From Rhizobium sp. R635 (GTDB lineage Bacteria > Pseudomonadota > Alphaproteobacteria > Rhizobiales > Rhizobiaceae), in contig NZ_LOKX01000014.1 in assembly GCF_002211285.1 (NCBI RefSeq), positions 1-64,000 on the forward strand: a stretch of 64,000 nt of DNA, written 5' to 3'. The translations under genes and the position numbers were made by a program. The notes beneath the pieces were generated by a model, which searched no databases, was not told where the DNA came from, and saw only the letters and a list, made by a program, of their open reading frames with translations. Positions 30,645 to 39,110 of the stretch are shown in pieces (position 1 is the first letter of the stretch; each line of letters starts with the position of its first letter).

Positions 30645-31940
30645 ATGGTTTCCGCAGCCCTTGCCTCCACCCTTGCCCGGCGCAACATCCACTACGGCTG
30701 GGTCGTCGTCGCCGCGACCTTCCTCACCATGCTGGTAACAGCAGGCGCCATGGGCGCCCCCGGCGTTCTCATCAAGCCGCTGCAGGACGAGTTCGGCTGG
30801 GAAACGTCGCAGATTTCCTCGGCACTCGCGATCCGCCTGATCCTTTTCGGTTTCATGGGACCGTTTGCCGCCGCCTTCATGAATTATTTCGGCGTCCGCA
30901 AGGTCATCGTCTTCGCGCTCGCCCTGATCGGCGCAGGCTTCATCGGCTCGCTGTTCATGACCAAGCTCTGGCATCTGCTGGCGCTGTGGGGCGTCGTCGT
31001 CGGCTTCGGCACCGGCCTGACCGCCATGGTGCTGGCGGCAACGGTTTCCACGCGCTGGTTCGTCAAGCATCGCGGCCTCGTCGTCGGCATGCTTTCGGCT
31101 AGCTCGGCAACCGGCCAGCTCGTCTTCCTGCCGCTGATGGCCGAACTCACCGAACGCTATGGCTGGCGCGCCACCGTATTCTTCGTCTGCGCCATGATCA
31201 TGGTTGCGGCCCTTTTCGTCCTTCTCTTGATGCGTGACCGCCCCTCGGACGTGAACCTGCCGTCGCTTGGAGAAACCCATGTCGCGCCCGCGCCGGCCAG
31301 CACCACGCTTGGCGCGGCACTGATGACGCCGATCACTACCCTGAAGGAAATCTCGAAGACCTCGACCTTCTGGATTCTGTTCGCCACCTTCTTCATCTGC
31401 GGCCTCAGCACCAACGGCCTGATCCAGACGCATTTCGTCACCCTCTGCGGCGATTTCGGCATCGTCCCCGTGGCCGCCGCCAGCGTGCTTGCCGTCATGG
31501 GCATCTTCGATTTCTTCGGCACGATCGGCTCCGGCTGGCTGTCCGACCGGTTCGACAATCGCTGGCTGCTGTTCTGGTATTACGGCCTGCGCGGCCTGTC
31601 GCTGCTCTATCTGCCCTTCAGCGATTTCAGCTTCTACGGCCTTTCCATCTTTGCGATCTTCTACGGCCTCGACTGGATTGCCACCGTGCCGCCGACCGTC
31701 AAGATAGCCGCCGACCGCTTCGGCCGCGAAAAGGCCGGTCTCGTCTTCGGCTGGGTCTTCGCCGGCCATCAGCTGGGAGCCGCCACCGCCGCCTATGGCG
31801 CCGGCCTCTCGCGCACCGAGCTTTCGAGCTACCTTCCTGCCTTCATCGTCGCCGGCGCCTTCTGCCTGCTGGCCTCGATCCTGGCGATCACGCTGAAGAA
31901 GTCCGGCCTGACCAACCCTGTCCCTGCCGCCGCCCATTGA
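30645..31940 (+). CDS. MFS transporter
   Basis: 431 residues with 12 predicted membrane helices in the major facilitator fold. The first helix block (NIHYGWVVVAATFLTMLVTAGAMGAPGVLIKPL) is like oxalate/formate and monocarboxylate antiporters. The loop-2/3 region and GLVVGMLSASSATGQLVFLPLMA fit the family. The substrate is unknown; control by the adjacent TetR suggests a toxic or xenobiotic compound or a catabolic acid. ATG at 30645 (a GTG lies two codons earlier at 30639). Confidence 0.87.
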   Translation: MVSAALASTLARRNIHYGWVVVAATFLTMLVTAGAMGAPGVLIKPLQDEFGWETSQISSALAIRLILFGFMGPFAAAFMNYFGVRKVIVFALALIGAGFIGSLFMTKLWHLLALWGVVVGFGTGLTAMVLAATVSTRWFVKHRGLVVGMLSASSATGQLVFLPLMAELTERYGWRATVFFVCAMIMVAALFVLLLMRDRPSDVNLPSLGETHVAPAPASTTLGAALMTPITTLKEISKTSTFWILFATFFICGLSTNGLIQTHFVTLCGDFGIVPVAAASVLAVMGIFDFFGTIGSGWLSDRFDNRWLLFWYYGLRGLSLLYLPFSDFSFYGLSIFAIFYGLDWIATVPPTVKIAADRFGREKAGLVFGWVFAGHQLGAATAAYGAGLSRTELSSYLPAFIVAGAFCLLASILAITLKKSGLTNPVPAAAH

Positions 31941-32059
31941 TATCAAGGGAATCCGGCCTCGAAACGAGCCGGATCTCGCTACCGGATCAGTCTGATAACT
32001 TGGCTTGCCCGTCTTGCATCTGCGCCCGCTCGCATGTTAGACAGCCGCCCGTATCCGTT

Positions 32060-32144
32060 GCCCCATTGGCGGAATTGGTAGACGCGCTCGACTCAAAATC
32101 GAGTTTCGAAAGAAGTGCTGGTTCGACCCCGGCATGGGGCACCA
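32060..32144 (+). tRNA. tRNA-Leu (anticodon CAA)
   Basis: 85 nt that fold as a class II tRNA. The acceptor stem is GCCCCAT / ATGGGGC with discriminator A and an encoded CCA at 32142-32144. The anticodon stem CTCGA / TCGAG closes loop CTCAAAA, so the anticodon is CAA (32094-32096), reading UUG. The short variable arm between the anticodon and T arms and the TTCGACC T-loop fit tRNA-Leu. Confidence 0.95.
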
Positions 32145-32159
32145 GCCTACGCTCTGTGA

Positions 32160-32180
32160 CTTCGGCTCGGCGAGCCGAAG
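32160..32180 (+). terminator. Hairpin downstream of tRNA-Leu
   Basis: Perfect 9-bp stem CTTCGGCTC / GAGCCGAAG with a 3-base loop, 15 bp past the tRNA. There is no T-run after it, so it may be a processing or attenuating structure rather than a full terminator. Confidence 0.4.
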
Positions 32181-32312
32181 AGCAGCCAAGCGGAGGCGGA
32201 CTGGTTCGATAGTCCTGCGGTTAGCAACACCATCATCTCGAATGCCGCCGCGTAGCCCTTTGCTTCAAAGCGCTAACACGGCAGCATGCAACGAATTCGA
32301 ATCCGACCGAAA

Positions 32313-32600
32313 CTACTTGTTCTTCAACAGCCACATCTTGCCGGCCATGGTAATGCCGTAGACGTCCTTTGATGCGTCGTCGTCCATGTGCCGTCGCTCG
32401 AGGAAACCTGGCTCCTTCAACTCACCCAGCGTCTTCGCCGTGACCGATTTGATTTTCTGGGGCCGCTCTTTCCAACGGTCGTTTTTTGCGTAGGTCACGG
32501 TCGCGTTCTGATGCGTCCATTTATTGGCCGGCTGAGGATAAAGATCTCCATCCCTGGCGAGTTTGAGTGCAGCGATCTGGGACGGGGTAAGCTCAATCAT
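32313..32600 (-). CDS. Hypothetical protein, winged-helix-like
   Basis: 95 residues, no family recognised. It begins IELTPSQIAALKLARDG and ends DVYGITMAGKMWLLKNK, a pattern like small winged-helix proteins in which ITMAGK forms the wing. Lys-rich and less GC-biased than neighbours. The frame continues to 33014, but that part overlaps the next gene and is Ser/Arg/Ala-rich; the ATG at 32600 with AGGA 9 bases upstream is used. It sits just after a tRNA gene, so it may be a strain-variable insert. Confidence 0.55.
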   Translation of the reverse strand: MIELTPSQIAALKLARDGDLYPQPANKWTHQNATVTYAKNDRWKERPQKIKSVTAKTLGELKEPGFLERRHMDDDASKDVYGITMAGKMWLLKNK

Positions 32601-32710
32601 ACTGAAAAATCCTGTGCGGAGGCCCTGGCGCGGGGTCGCGCCTCGACCGAAGGCGTGCTCATAACACCGACTGGCGACTTCCACCACCGCATTGCGATAT
32701 CTATGCGATG

Positions 32711-32750
32711 AAAGACGAAAACCCGGCTCGTGGAACCGGGCTTCGTCTTT
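32711..32750. terminator. Long bidirectional hairpin
   Basis: Outer stem AAAGACGAA / TTCGTCTTT (9 bp) and inner stem CCCGG / CCGGG around a short loop. A/T ends give T-tracts on both strands. It lies 16 bp past the stop of the leftward 94-residue gene, for which it is probably the terminator. Confidence 0.75.
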
Positions 32751-32766
32751 ATCGGGTATCTCTCCC

Positions 32767-33051
32767 TCAGTAGCAGCGCCTGACCGTCCTGGTGACTTCG
32801 CCATCCTCGGTCTGGCGGGTGACGCTCCTGGTTTCGCAGCCGTCGTCGCGATAGCGGCGGTGATCGCGTTCGCGCACCGCGCCGAAAGTGATGCCGCGTT
32901 CGCTGATGGTGACGCCCGGTCGCACCCGCTCATGGCGGTAGCCATCGTCATAGGAACGCTCCCTGACATAGATGCTGTCGGCAAGAACAGGCGCGGCAAA
33001 CGAGCAGACGGCAAGAGCCGTCACAGTACAGTTCAGGATGATCTTTCGCAT
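32767..33051 (-). CDS. Small secreted protein, Arg/Asp-rich
   Basis: 94 residues, no named family. A clear signal peptide at about 1-24 ends in APVLADS. The mature part is very charged, with repeated Arg/Tyr/Asp (YVRERSYDDGYRHERVRPG), and has two cysteines, the last as part of the C-terminal RRCY. The ATG at 33051 has AAGGAGAAACGAC before it. The family type is common in rhizobial genomes as periplasmic proteins of unknown role. Confidence 0.75.
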   Translation of the reverse strand: MRKIILNCTVTALAVCSFAAPVLADSIYVRERSYDDGYRHERVRPGVTISERGITFGAVRERDHRRYRDDGCETRSVTRQTEDGEVTRTVRRCY

Positions 33052-33266
33052 GTCGTTTCTCCTTCTCCTGATGAAAGAGCAACGAGACAGGCCATAAGTG
33101 GTTCCAACGGCGGCGACCGTCGGATTACACGTGAACGGAGAGGAAATGGCCGATTCCGTCAGATTAATTTAGGCGCTGAACAGACGCCATATCACGCGAA
33201 TCAGCTGTTTAATTTTACGTGCACTTCGTACAGAGTGGCGACCGTTATCACGAGGAAGAAACAGAC

Positions 33267-35015
33267 GTGCATCAGGAAGTAGGGCTCATCGCAACGGTCG
33301 CCGTCAGTTTCGTTTTCGCGGCGATCCTCGGTTACGGCGCCGACCGGCTCCGGCTGCCGCCGCTCGTCGGTTATCTGATGGCCGGCATCCTGATGGGGCC
33401 GTTCACGCCTGGTTTCGTCGCCGATACCGCCCTTGCCAGCCAGCTTGCCGAAATGGGCGTCATCCTGCTGATGTTCGGCGTCGGCCTGCATTTTTCAGCC
33501 TCCGATCTGCTCGCCGTGCGCGGGATTGCCGTGCCCGGCGCGATCGGACGCATCATCCTCGCCACCCTGCTGGGCATCGGTCTCTGCAAACTCTGGGGCT
33601 GGAGCCTCGGCGCCGGCCTCGTGCTGGGCCTCAGCCTGTCGGTGGCGAGTACCGTCGTTCTCCTGAAGGCGCTGGAGGAGCGCAATCTCGTCAACGCGCC
33701 GAGCGGGCGCGTCGCCGTCGGCTGGCTGATCGTCGAGGATCTGGTGATGGTGCTGGCGCTGGTGATGCTGCCGGCGCTCGCCGAGCTCCTCGGTGGCCAC
33801 GCGGTCGAAGCGACAAATCACGGTCTCGGCGAGCTGCCGCTGGCGCTGACGATCGCCCTGACGCTCATGAAGGTGACCGCCTTCGCCGCCATGGCGATCT
33901 TCCTCGGCCCCCGCATCGTGCCCTGGCTGCTGACGATGATCGCCCGCACCGGCTCGCGCGAACTCTTTACCCTGACGGTGCTGGCGATCGCACTCGGCAT
34001 CGCCTTCGGCTCGGCGGCGATCTTCGGCGTCTCCTTCGCGCTCGGCGCGTTCTTCGCCGGCGTCGTCATGAGCGAATCCCAGCTCAGCCACAGGGCGGCC
34101 GCCGATTCACTGCCGCTGCAGAACGCCTTCTCCGTGCTGTTCTTCGTTTCCGTCGGCATGCTCTTCGACCCCTCGATCCTGGTGCGCCAACCGCTTGCCG
34201 TGATCGGCGCGCTGGCGCTCGTCATCCTCGGCAAAGCCATCATCACCTTCGCGATCGTCCTGCTGCTGCGCTATCCGATCGGCATGGGGCTGACGCTGGC
34301 CGGCGGCCTTGCCCAGATCGGCGAGTTTTCCTTCATTCTCGCCGGACTCGGCGTCTCGCTCGGGCTCCTGCCGCATGAGGGCCAGGATCTGATCCTTGCC
34401 GCCGCGATCCTGTCGATCACACTCAACCCGATCGTAATCTTCGCGACGGACGGCCTGAAGAAACATATCCATTCGAAATGGCCCGCCCTCTTCGAGAGCT
34501 ACGGCAGGAAGAGGCAAAAGACGCTCGGCAGGGAACTGGAAAAGATTAGGGCACTCGGCGAGGAGCGCGAGCGCCAGCACCAGTTGAAGATGCAGCAGCT
34601 GATCGAAACCTTTCCGCTATTCTCCCAGGTCGGCGAGGACGCGCAGGAGGAGCTGCTGCTGCTCTTCAAGGCGAAATCAGCCCCTCCCGGCGAACGTGTC
34701 ATTCGCCGCGGCGATCGTGGCGACAGCATGTATTTCATCTCCTCAGGCGCCGTGGAGGTGCGGCTCGCCAGCGGCGCGATCCGCCTGGAGCCCGGCGCCT
34801 TTTTCGGGGAGATGGCGCTGCTGAGCGGCGGACGGCGCACGGCCGACGTCATCGCCGTCGATTTCTGCCAGTTCGAGGTGCTCGATCGGCGCGACTTCAA
34901 CATGTTCATGTCACACCATCCCAATCTGCGCGCCGTCGTCAGCGAAATGGCGCAGAAACGCACGGAAATGAACGTCCTGCGCCAGCAATGGGAAAAATCG
35001 ATGGATCTGTCCTGA
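33267..35015 (+). CDS. CPA2 family cation:proton antiporter with C-terminal cyclic-nucleotide-binding domain
   Basis: 582 residues. The N-terminal 12-13 membrane helices form a Na+/H+ exchanger domain of the KefB/YbaL group: LPPLVGYLMAGILMGPFTPG, then GVGLHFSASDLLAVRGIAVPG, and LSLSVASTVVLLKALEE. Then comes a charged coiled coil (about 420-450) and a cNMP-binding domain (about 455-565) with PGERVIRRGDRGDSMYFISSGAVEV and GAFFGEMALLSGGRRTADV. This replaces the usual TrkA-N/RCK domain of KefB. The cNMP domain has the GE/RTA features of genuine ligand binders, so a gating signal is plausible. The start is GTG at 33267, preceded by GAGGAAG; the frame opens at 33219. Confidence 0.87.
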   Translation: MHQEVGLIATVAVSFVFAAILGYGADRLRLPPLVGYLMAGILMGPFTPGFVADTALASQLAEMGVILLMFGVGLHFSASDLLAVRGIAVPGAIGRIILATLLGIGLCKLWGWSLGAGLVLGLSLSVASTVVLLKALEERNLVNAPSGRVAVGWLIVEDLVMVLALVMLPALAELLGGHAVEATNHGLGELPLALTIALTLMKVTAFAAMAIFLGPRIVPWLLTMIARTGSRELFTLTVLAIALGIAFGSAAIFGVSFALGAFFAGVVMSESQLSHRAAADSLPLQNAFSVLFFVSVGMLFDPSILVRQPLAVIGALALVILGKAIITFAIVLLLRYPIGMGLTLAGGLAQIGEFSFILAGLGVSLGLLPHEGQDLILAAAILSITLNPIVIFATDGLKKHIHSKWPALFESYGRKRQKTLGRELEKIRALGEERERQHQLKMQQLIETFPLFSQVGEDAQEELLLLFKAKSAPPGERVIRRGDRGDSMYFISSGAVEVRLASGAIRLEPGAFFGEMALLSGGRRTADVIAVDFCQFEVLDRRDFNMFMSHHPNLRAVVSEMAQKRTEMNVLRQQWEKSMDLS

Positions 35016-35037
35016 AACGCGATCTTCCGTGACGACC

Positions 35038-35328
35038 TCAGGAGAAGGCAGGCCAGTAAGCGTCGGAGCGAAAATCCAAAGGGATCGGATCGAGCCGCGA
35101 CAGCGCCTCGGCGACGAAATCGATCTGCAGCGACAAATATCTGAGTGCTGTCGGCATCGGCGCGCCGGTCGCAAATTCCCGGACGCGGGATATATGATAG
35201 CCGCTTTCGTCGAGCCGCCGCGCCGCTTCCCGGCGCACGTCGTCCCGGCTCGGTCCGCAATCCGCCTCATGATACACATCCGCCCGCGCGGCCTGCCCAC
35301 GGCCACCCTCGATCACTTTGAATATCAT
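35038..35328 (-). CDS. Conserved hypothetical protein
   Basis: 96 residues, family not recognised. Begins MIFKVIEGGRGQ and contains EADCGPSRDDVRREAARRLDESGYHISRVREFATG, a helix-strand pattern, and ends RSDAYWPAFS. Soluble and cytoplasmic by appearance. The ATG at 35328 was chosen over the in-frame opening at 35391. Convergent with the antiporter gene. Confidence 0.65.
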   Translation of the reverse strand: MIFKVIEGGRGQAARADVYHEADCGPSRDDVRREAARRLDESGYHISRVREFATGAPMPTALRYLSLQIDFVAEALSRLDPIPLDFRSDAYWPAFS

Positions 35329-35527
35329 CTCGCGCCACCCTGCATGCCGACAAAAACAACCTGCCTCACAATGGCCGATTCGCAATCCCATGAAATCTTG
35401 GGAGGGGCGGAAAGCCCCGGATCACGATTTTTTTAAGCCGCGGTGGCGCGAAGGACACGGGGCAAGCATTTACAGCGCCGCGCACGGCACCTAAAGCTTT
35501 TTTGCATCGCAACAGGAAGGAAACGGA

Positions 35528-36118
35528 ATGCTCCGCAGACTTTACGACTGGACCATGTCTCTGGCCGCGCGCAAATCGGCCGAAGTCTGGCTCGCCGTCA
35601 TCGCCTTCGTCGAAAGCTCCGTCTTTCTCGTCCCCGCCGACGTACTTTTTCTGCCGATGGCACTCGCCAAGCCGGAACGCTCCTATCGCTACGCGCTGGT
35701 TGCAACGGCGGCCTCCGTTCTCGGCGGTATTGCCGGCTGGGCGCTCGGCTATTACGCCTATGAGACGGTGGCCCGGCCGGTTCTCGAATTCTACGGCAAG
35801 CTCGATGCTTTCGAGCAGATGAAGGCCTATGTCACCTACGAGACGATCCTGCTGCTGCTCGTCACGTCAGGTCTCGCACATCTGCCGCCGATCAAGATCG
35901 TGACCATCCTGTCCGGCGTCATCCACGTCAATCTGGGTCTTTTCATCGTTTCGGCGATCGTTGCGCGCGGTGCGCGTTTCCTGTTCCTCGCCTGGCTGCT
36001 GCGCCGCTACGGCGAGCCGATCCGGGATTTCATCGAGAAGCGCCTCGGCCAGATCGTCGGCATCGGCGCCGGCGCCGTGATCGTGCTATATGTCGGCTAC
36101 CGCTCTTTCGCTCACTAA
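35528..36118 (+). CDS. YqaA/DedA-like membrane protein
   Basis: 196 residues with 4-5 membrane helices. The segment AVIAFVESSVFLVPADVLFLPMAL and ALGYYAYETV resemble the YqaA branch of the SNARE-associated (VTT/DedA) family, whose members act in lipid or ion movement at the inner membrane. Function in rhizobia is unknown. ACAGGAAGGAAAC precedes the ATG. The stop is directly followed by a RIME-like repeat. Confidence 0.82.
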   Translation: MLRRLYDWTMSLAARKSAEVWLAVIAFVESSVFLVPADVLFLPMALAKPERSYRYALVATAASVLGGIAGWALGYYAYETVARPVLEFYGKLDAFEQMKAYVTYETILLLLVTSGLAHLPPIKIVTILSGVIHVNLGLFIVSAIVARGARFLFLAWLLRRYGEPIRDFIEKRLGQIVGIGAGAVIVLYVGYRSFAH

Positions 36119-36218
36119 AGCGCGTCGCGATCTTTCAGATCTGCTCCTCGCGCTTTAGGTTTTTGTTGTTACGCATGTCATTCTCGCAAAACCGCTGCAC
36201 AGTTTTGCGCGACATGCT
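36117..36218 (-). repeat. RIME-like intergenic repeat, copy 1
   Basis: About 100 bp starting at the YqaA stop codon. Its reverse complement runs from AGCATGTCGCGCAAAA to GATCGCGACGCGCTTT and matches the copies at 36760 and 57559 closely over the full length. It contains two palindromic parts, as in Rhizobium-specific intergenic mosaic elements (RIME1, about 108 bp). Confidence 0.8.
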
Positions 36219-36244
36219 CCAGGCCCACCTTGCGGAGCTCCGCC

Positions 36245-36760
36245 ATGACTGCCACTTCCTCGCCGCTCGCCCGCCCCGGCTTCACCTATTCCCTATTGCT
36301 CGCCATCGGCATGGCGGCGGCAGTCGGCACGGCGCTCGGCTTCCAATATATCGGCGGCTACATTCCCTGCGCGCTCTGCCTCCTGCAGCGCCAGCCCTAT
36401 TATTACGCCATCCCCATCGCCATAATCGCAGCGATCTCCTCGCTCGTCGGCCTGCCGAACTGGATCACCCGCGCGCTCATTCTCGCAGCCGGCATCCTGA
36501 TGCTGGTGACGGCGGGCATGGGCGTCTATCACGCCGGCGTCGAATGGCATTTCTGGCCGGGACCCGCCACCTGCTCGACGACGGCAAACAGCATGACGAG
36601 CAATGCCGGCGATCTGCTCACCGAGCTCAATACGATCAAAGGCCCGTCCTGCACCGATGCGGCGCTGAGGGTACTCGGCCTGTCTTTTGCAGGCTGGAAC
36701 GTAATCGCGGGAATTCTGCTCGCAGCCTTCGCCTTCGTCGGCGTCCGCAGATCCGCTTAA
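36245..36760 (+). CDS. dsbB: Disulfide bond formation protein B
   Basis: Inner-membrane enzyme of 171 residues that reoxidises DsbA with quinone. It has four membrane helices and the two essential cysteine pairs: C42-x-x-C45 in PCALCLLQRQPYY (the quinone-side motif) and C110/C136 in the second periplasmic loop. The ATG at 36245 has GGAG 6 bases before it. It lies between two RIME-like repeats in inverted orientation. The thioredoxin-like protein at 45.7 kb is also periplasmic but unlinked. Confidence 0.92.
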   Translation: MTATSSPLARPGFTYSLLLAIGMAAAVGTALGFQYIGGYIPCALCLLQRQPYYYAIPIAIIAAISSLVGLPNWITRALILAAGILMLVTAGMGVYHAGVEWHFWPGPATCSTTANSMTSNAGDLLTELNTIKGPSCTDAALRVLGLSFAGWNVIAGILLAAFAFVGVRRSA

Positions 36761-36855
36761 GCATGTCGCGCAAAACCGTCCGGCGGTTTTGCGCCAATGA
36801 CACGCGTAAAGCAAAGACGTGAAGCGCGAGCGAATCTGAAAGATCGCGACGCGCT
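36760..36855 (+). repeat. RIME-like intergenic repeat, copy 2
   Basis: Begins at the last base of the dsbB stop codon with AGCATGTCGCGCAAAA and ends with GATCGCGACGCGCT. Same element as copies 1 and 3, with a few changes and short deletions. It is inverted relative to copy 1, so dsbB lies between two facing copies. Confidence 0.8.
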
Positions 36856-36868
36856 CTCGGCTGGTCGA

Positions 36869-37426
36869 TCAGGGCTGCAGCTCGGTATCCCAGTAGAGAT
36901 AGTCGAGCCAGCTGTCGTGGAGATAGTTCGGCGGGAACAGCCGGCCGTTATTGTGCAGATCCTGCACCGTCGGCTGGTAAGGCTTCTGCGCCGGGAACAT
37001 GCCCGCCTGCTTCGGAAGCTTGCTGCCCTTGCGCAGGTTGCAGGGCGAGCAGGCCGCCACGACATTCTCCCAGGTCGTCTCGCCGCCATGGGCGCGCGGG
37101 ATGACATGGTCGAAGGTCAGGTCGTCACGGGCGCCGCAATACTGGCATTCGAACCGGTCGCGCAGGAAGACGTTGAACCGGGTGAAAGCAGGATTGCGGG
37201 ACGGCTGAACATAAGTCTTGAGGCATACGACGCTCGGAAGCCGCATCGAAAAGCTCGGCGAGGAAACCGAATGTTCATACTCTGCGATGATGTTCACGCG
37301 GTCGAGAAATACCGCCTTGATCGCGTCCTGCCAGGACCATAGCGACAAGGGGTAATAACTCAGCGGCCGGTAGTCAGCGTTCAGGACGAGCGCCGGCAGG
37401 GCCTGCGGGGAGACTGCAATCGTCAA
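36869..37426 (-). CDS. HNH endonuclease
   Basis: 185 residues. The C-terminal HNH domain has paired zinc cysteines and the His-Asn-His core: FECQYCGARDDLTFDHVIPRAHGG, then WENVVAACSPCNLRKGSKL. The N-terminal part (ALVLNADYRPLSYYPLSLWS, WQDAIKAVFLDRV) is conserved in many bacterial chromosomes. Function is unknown; it is not a homing or CRISPR-linked nuclease by context. The start is best read as TTG at 37426 because AGGAG lies 6 bases upstream; the ATG/GTG frame opening at 37519 lacks a site. Confidence 0.85.
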   Translation of the reverse strand: MTIAVSPQALPALVLNADYRPLSYYPLSLWSWQDAIKAVFLDRVNIIAEYEHSVSSPSFSMRLPSVVCLKTYVQPSRNPAFTRFNVFLRDRFECQYCGARDDLTFDHVIPRAHGGETTWENVVAACSPCNLRKGSKLPKQAGMFPAQKPYQPTVQDLHNNGRLFPPNYLHDSWLDYLYWDTELQP

Positions 37427-37537
37427 GGGACTCTCCTGATCGATTCGGCATCTGCACCTGTATATTAGGCCGGTTGTTACAGGATTGTGAAGTCCAATAA
37501 ATTCAGAGGATAAAGGCAATTTGAAGAGTGTGGCCGA

Positions 37538-38182
37538 TCAGCCGATCGGCACCATGTCGCGGCGCATTTTCGCGGCGTAATAGGCCCAGAAAAGCCGCGC
37601 CGCGACCGAACGCCACGGCGACCAGGCTTCCGCAAGCAGAGCAAGCGCCTTTGCCTGCGGCCGCGCCGCAAGGCCGAAGGCCGTGCCAACGGCGTTCTGC
37701 AGCGCGACATCGCCGGCCGGGAAGACGTCGGCATGGCCGCCGCAGAACATCAGATAGACCTCGGCAGTCCACGGGCCCACCCCCTTCAGCGCGGTGAGTT
37801 CGCCAAGCGCCTCGCCGGGAGGCTTCAGGCAGAGACGAGAGAGATCGAGGCTGCCGGAGGCGGCGGCTTCGGCGATCCGCGACAAGGTTTCGGCCTTGGC
37901 GCGCGACAGGCCGAATTCCCGCCATGCCTCGGGGTGAAGCACCGCGTAGCCTTCCGCGGTCAGCAGGCCGTCCGCCGGCAACATGCGCCGCCAGATCGCC
38001 TCGGCGCTGGCGCGCGACACCATCTGCGAGACGATGATATGCGCAAGGCCGGCAAAACCGGGCTCACGCAGCCGTAGCGGCAACGGCCCCGCATCCGCCG
38101 CGATCGGCGCAAGGCGTGGATCGAGACGAAGCAGCGCTTCGAGCCCTTGCCTGACATCGTCCTCGTTGCGGATGATCTGCAC
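37538..38182 (-). CDS. DNA-3-methyladenine glycosylase II family (AlkA-like)
   Basis: Base-excision repair glycosylase of 214 residues that removes alkylated purines. The HhH-GPD hairpin LTALKGVGPWTAEVYLMF is followed by the catalytic Asp in FPAGDVALQ. It lacks the iron-sulphur cluster cysteines of EndoIII/MutY. GTG at 38182 with GAGGT 4 bases before it is the preferred start. A longer frame starts at 38230 (ATG) and would share its start codon with the divergent gluQ start. Confidence 0.85.
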   Translation of the reverse strand: MQIIRNEDDVRQGLEALLRLDPRLAPIAADAGPLPLRLREPGFAGLAHIIVSQMVSRASAEAIWRRMLPADGLLTAEGYAVLHPEAWREFGLSRAKAETLSRIAEAAASGSLDLSRLCLKPPGEALGELTALKGVGPWTAEVYLMFCGGHADVFPAGDVALQNAVGTAFGLAARPQAKALALLAEAWSPWRSVAARLFWAYYAAKMRRDMVPIG

Positions 38183-38228
38183 GTTACCTCGCAGTGGTTC
38201 AGAAACCGGATTCGTGGCAGAAGAAAGC

Positions 38229-39110
38229 ATGACCACGAGCGAGCGTCAAAAACCTGTCTTTCGTTTTGCGCCGAGCCCCAACGGAGCGCTGCATCTCGGC
38301 CATGCCCTCTCGGCCTTCTTGAACCGTGATATGGCCGAAGCCGAGGACGGCCGTCTTCTGCTGCGCATCGAAGATATCGACCTGACGCGCTGCACGCCGG
38401 CATTCGAGGCCGGCATCTTCAAGGACCTCGACTGGCTGGACATTGATTGGGAAAGCCCGGTGCGGCGCCAGTCGGAACATTTCCCGGAATATCAGGCGGC
38501 GCTGCATGCGCTGATCGAGCGCGGCCTGGTCTATCCTGCCTTTCTCACGCGCGGCGAGGTGAAGGCGCGGGTGGCCGCCTACGAGGCAGCGGGTGAATCC
38601 TGGCCGCGCGATCCAGACGGCACCCCGCATTATCCGGCGACCGATCGCGAGCGCCCGGAGGACGAACGGCAGGAAATGCTCGCCTCGGGCATGAAGCATG
38701 CCTGGCGGCTCGATATGCGCAAGGCGCTCGACCTGATCGGCGAACTCCTGTTCTGGACGGAAACCGGCGACGGCAGGTCAGGCGAGATCGCCGCCGAACC
38801 CGAGGTCTGGGGCGATGTCATCCTGTCGCGCTCGGACGCCCCTTCGAGCTACCATCTTTCCGTGGTCGTCGACGATGCTCTGCAGGGCGTCACCCATGTC
38901 GTGCGCGGGCTCGACCTCTTCCATGCGACCTCCGTGCACCGGCTGTTGCAGGTGCTGCTCGACCTGCCGCAGCCGATCTATCACCATCACCGCCTCATTC
39001 TGGATGCGGGTGGCCGCAAGCTTTCGAAAAGCGACGGCGCCAGCGGACTTGGCGAATTGCGTGCCCAGGGCATGTCAGGGATGGATGTTCGCCGCCTTGT
39101 CGGGCTTTGA
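38229..39110 (+). CDS. gluQ: Glutamyl-Q tRNA(Asp) synthetase
   Basis: Class I synthetase-like enzyme of 293 residues. It attaches glutamate to the queuosine at the wobble position of tRNA(Asp), not to a tRNA 3' end. The HIGH-type motif is FAPSPNGALHLGHALSAF and the KMSKS-type motif is RKLSKSDGASGL. The anticodon-binding domain of normal GltX is missing, as expected. The ATG at 38229 follows AGAAGAAAGC. It overlaps the 3' end of the YihY-family gene by 36 bases. Confidence 0.93.
   Translation: MTTSERQKPVFRFAPSPNGALHLGHALSAFLNRDMAEAEDGRLLLRIEDIDLTRCTPAFEAGIFKDLDWLDIDWESPVRRQSEHFPEYQAALHALIERGLVYPAFLTRGEVKARVAAYEAAGESWPRDPDGTPHYPATDRERPEDERQEMLASGMKHAWRLDMRKALDLIGELLFWTETGDGRSGEIAAEPEVWGDVILSRSDAPSSYHLSVVVDDALQGVTHVVRGLDLFHATSVHRLLQVLLDLPQPIYHHHRLILDAGGRKLSKSDGASGLGELRAQGMSGMDVRRLVGL

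Noticed and set aside
32181..32235. Possible tRNA remnant after tRNA-Leu (GGACT...GGTTCGA...AGTCC)
   Set aside because: The loop is 8 rather than 7 bases and no acceptor or anticodon stem can be built around it.
35381..35436. Mini-frame MADSQSHEILGG... with a GGGGC hairpin before a T-run
   Set aside because: No ribosome-binding site, and the hairpin is separated from the T-run by 9 bases, so neither a gene nor a standard terminator is supported.
36869..37426. HNH nuclease as part of a restriction or CRISPR system
   Set aside because: No methylase, specificity subunit, helicase or repeat array lies nearby; the gene is a widely conserved chromosomal type.
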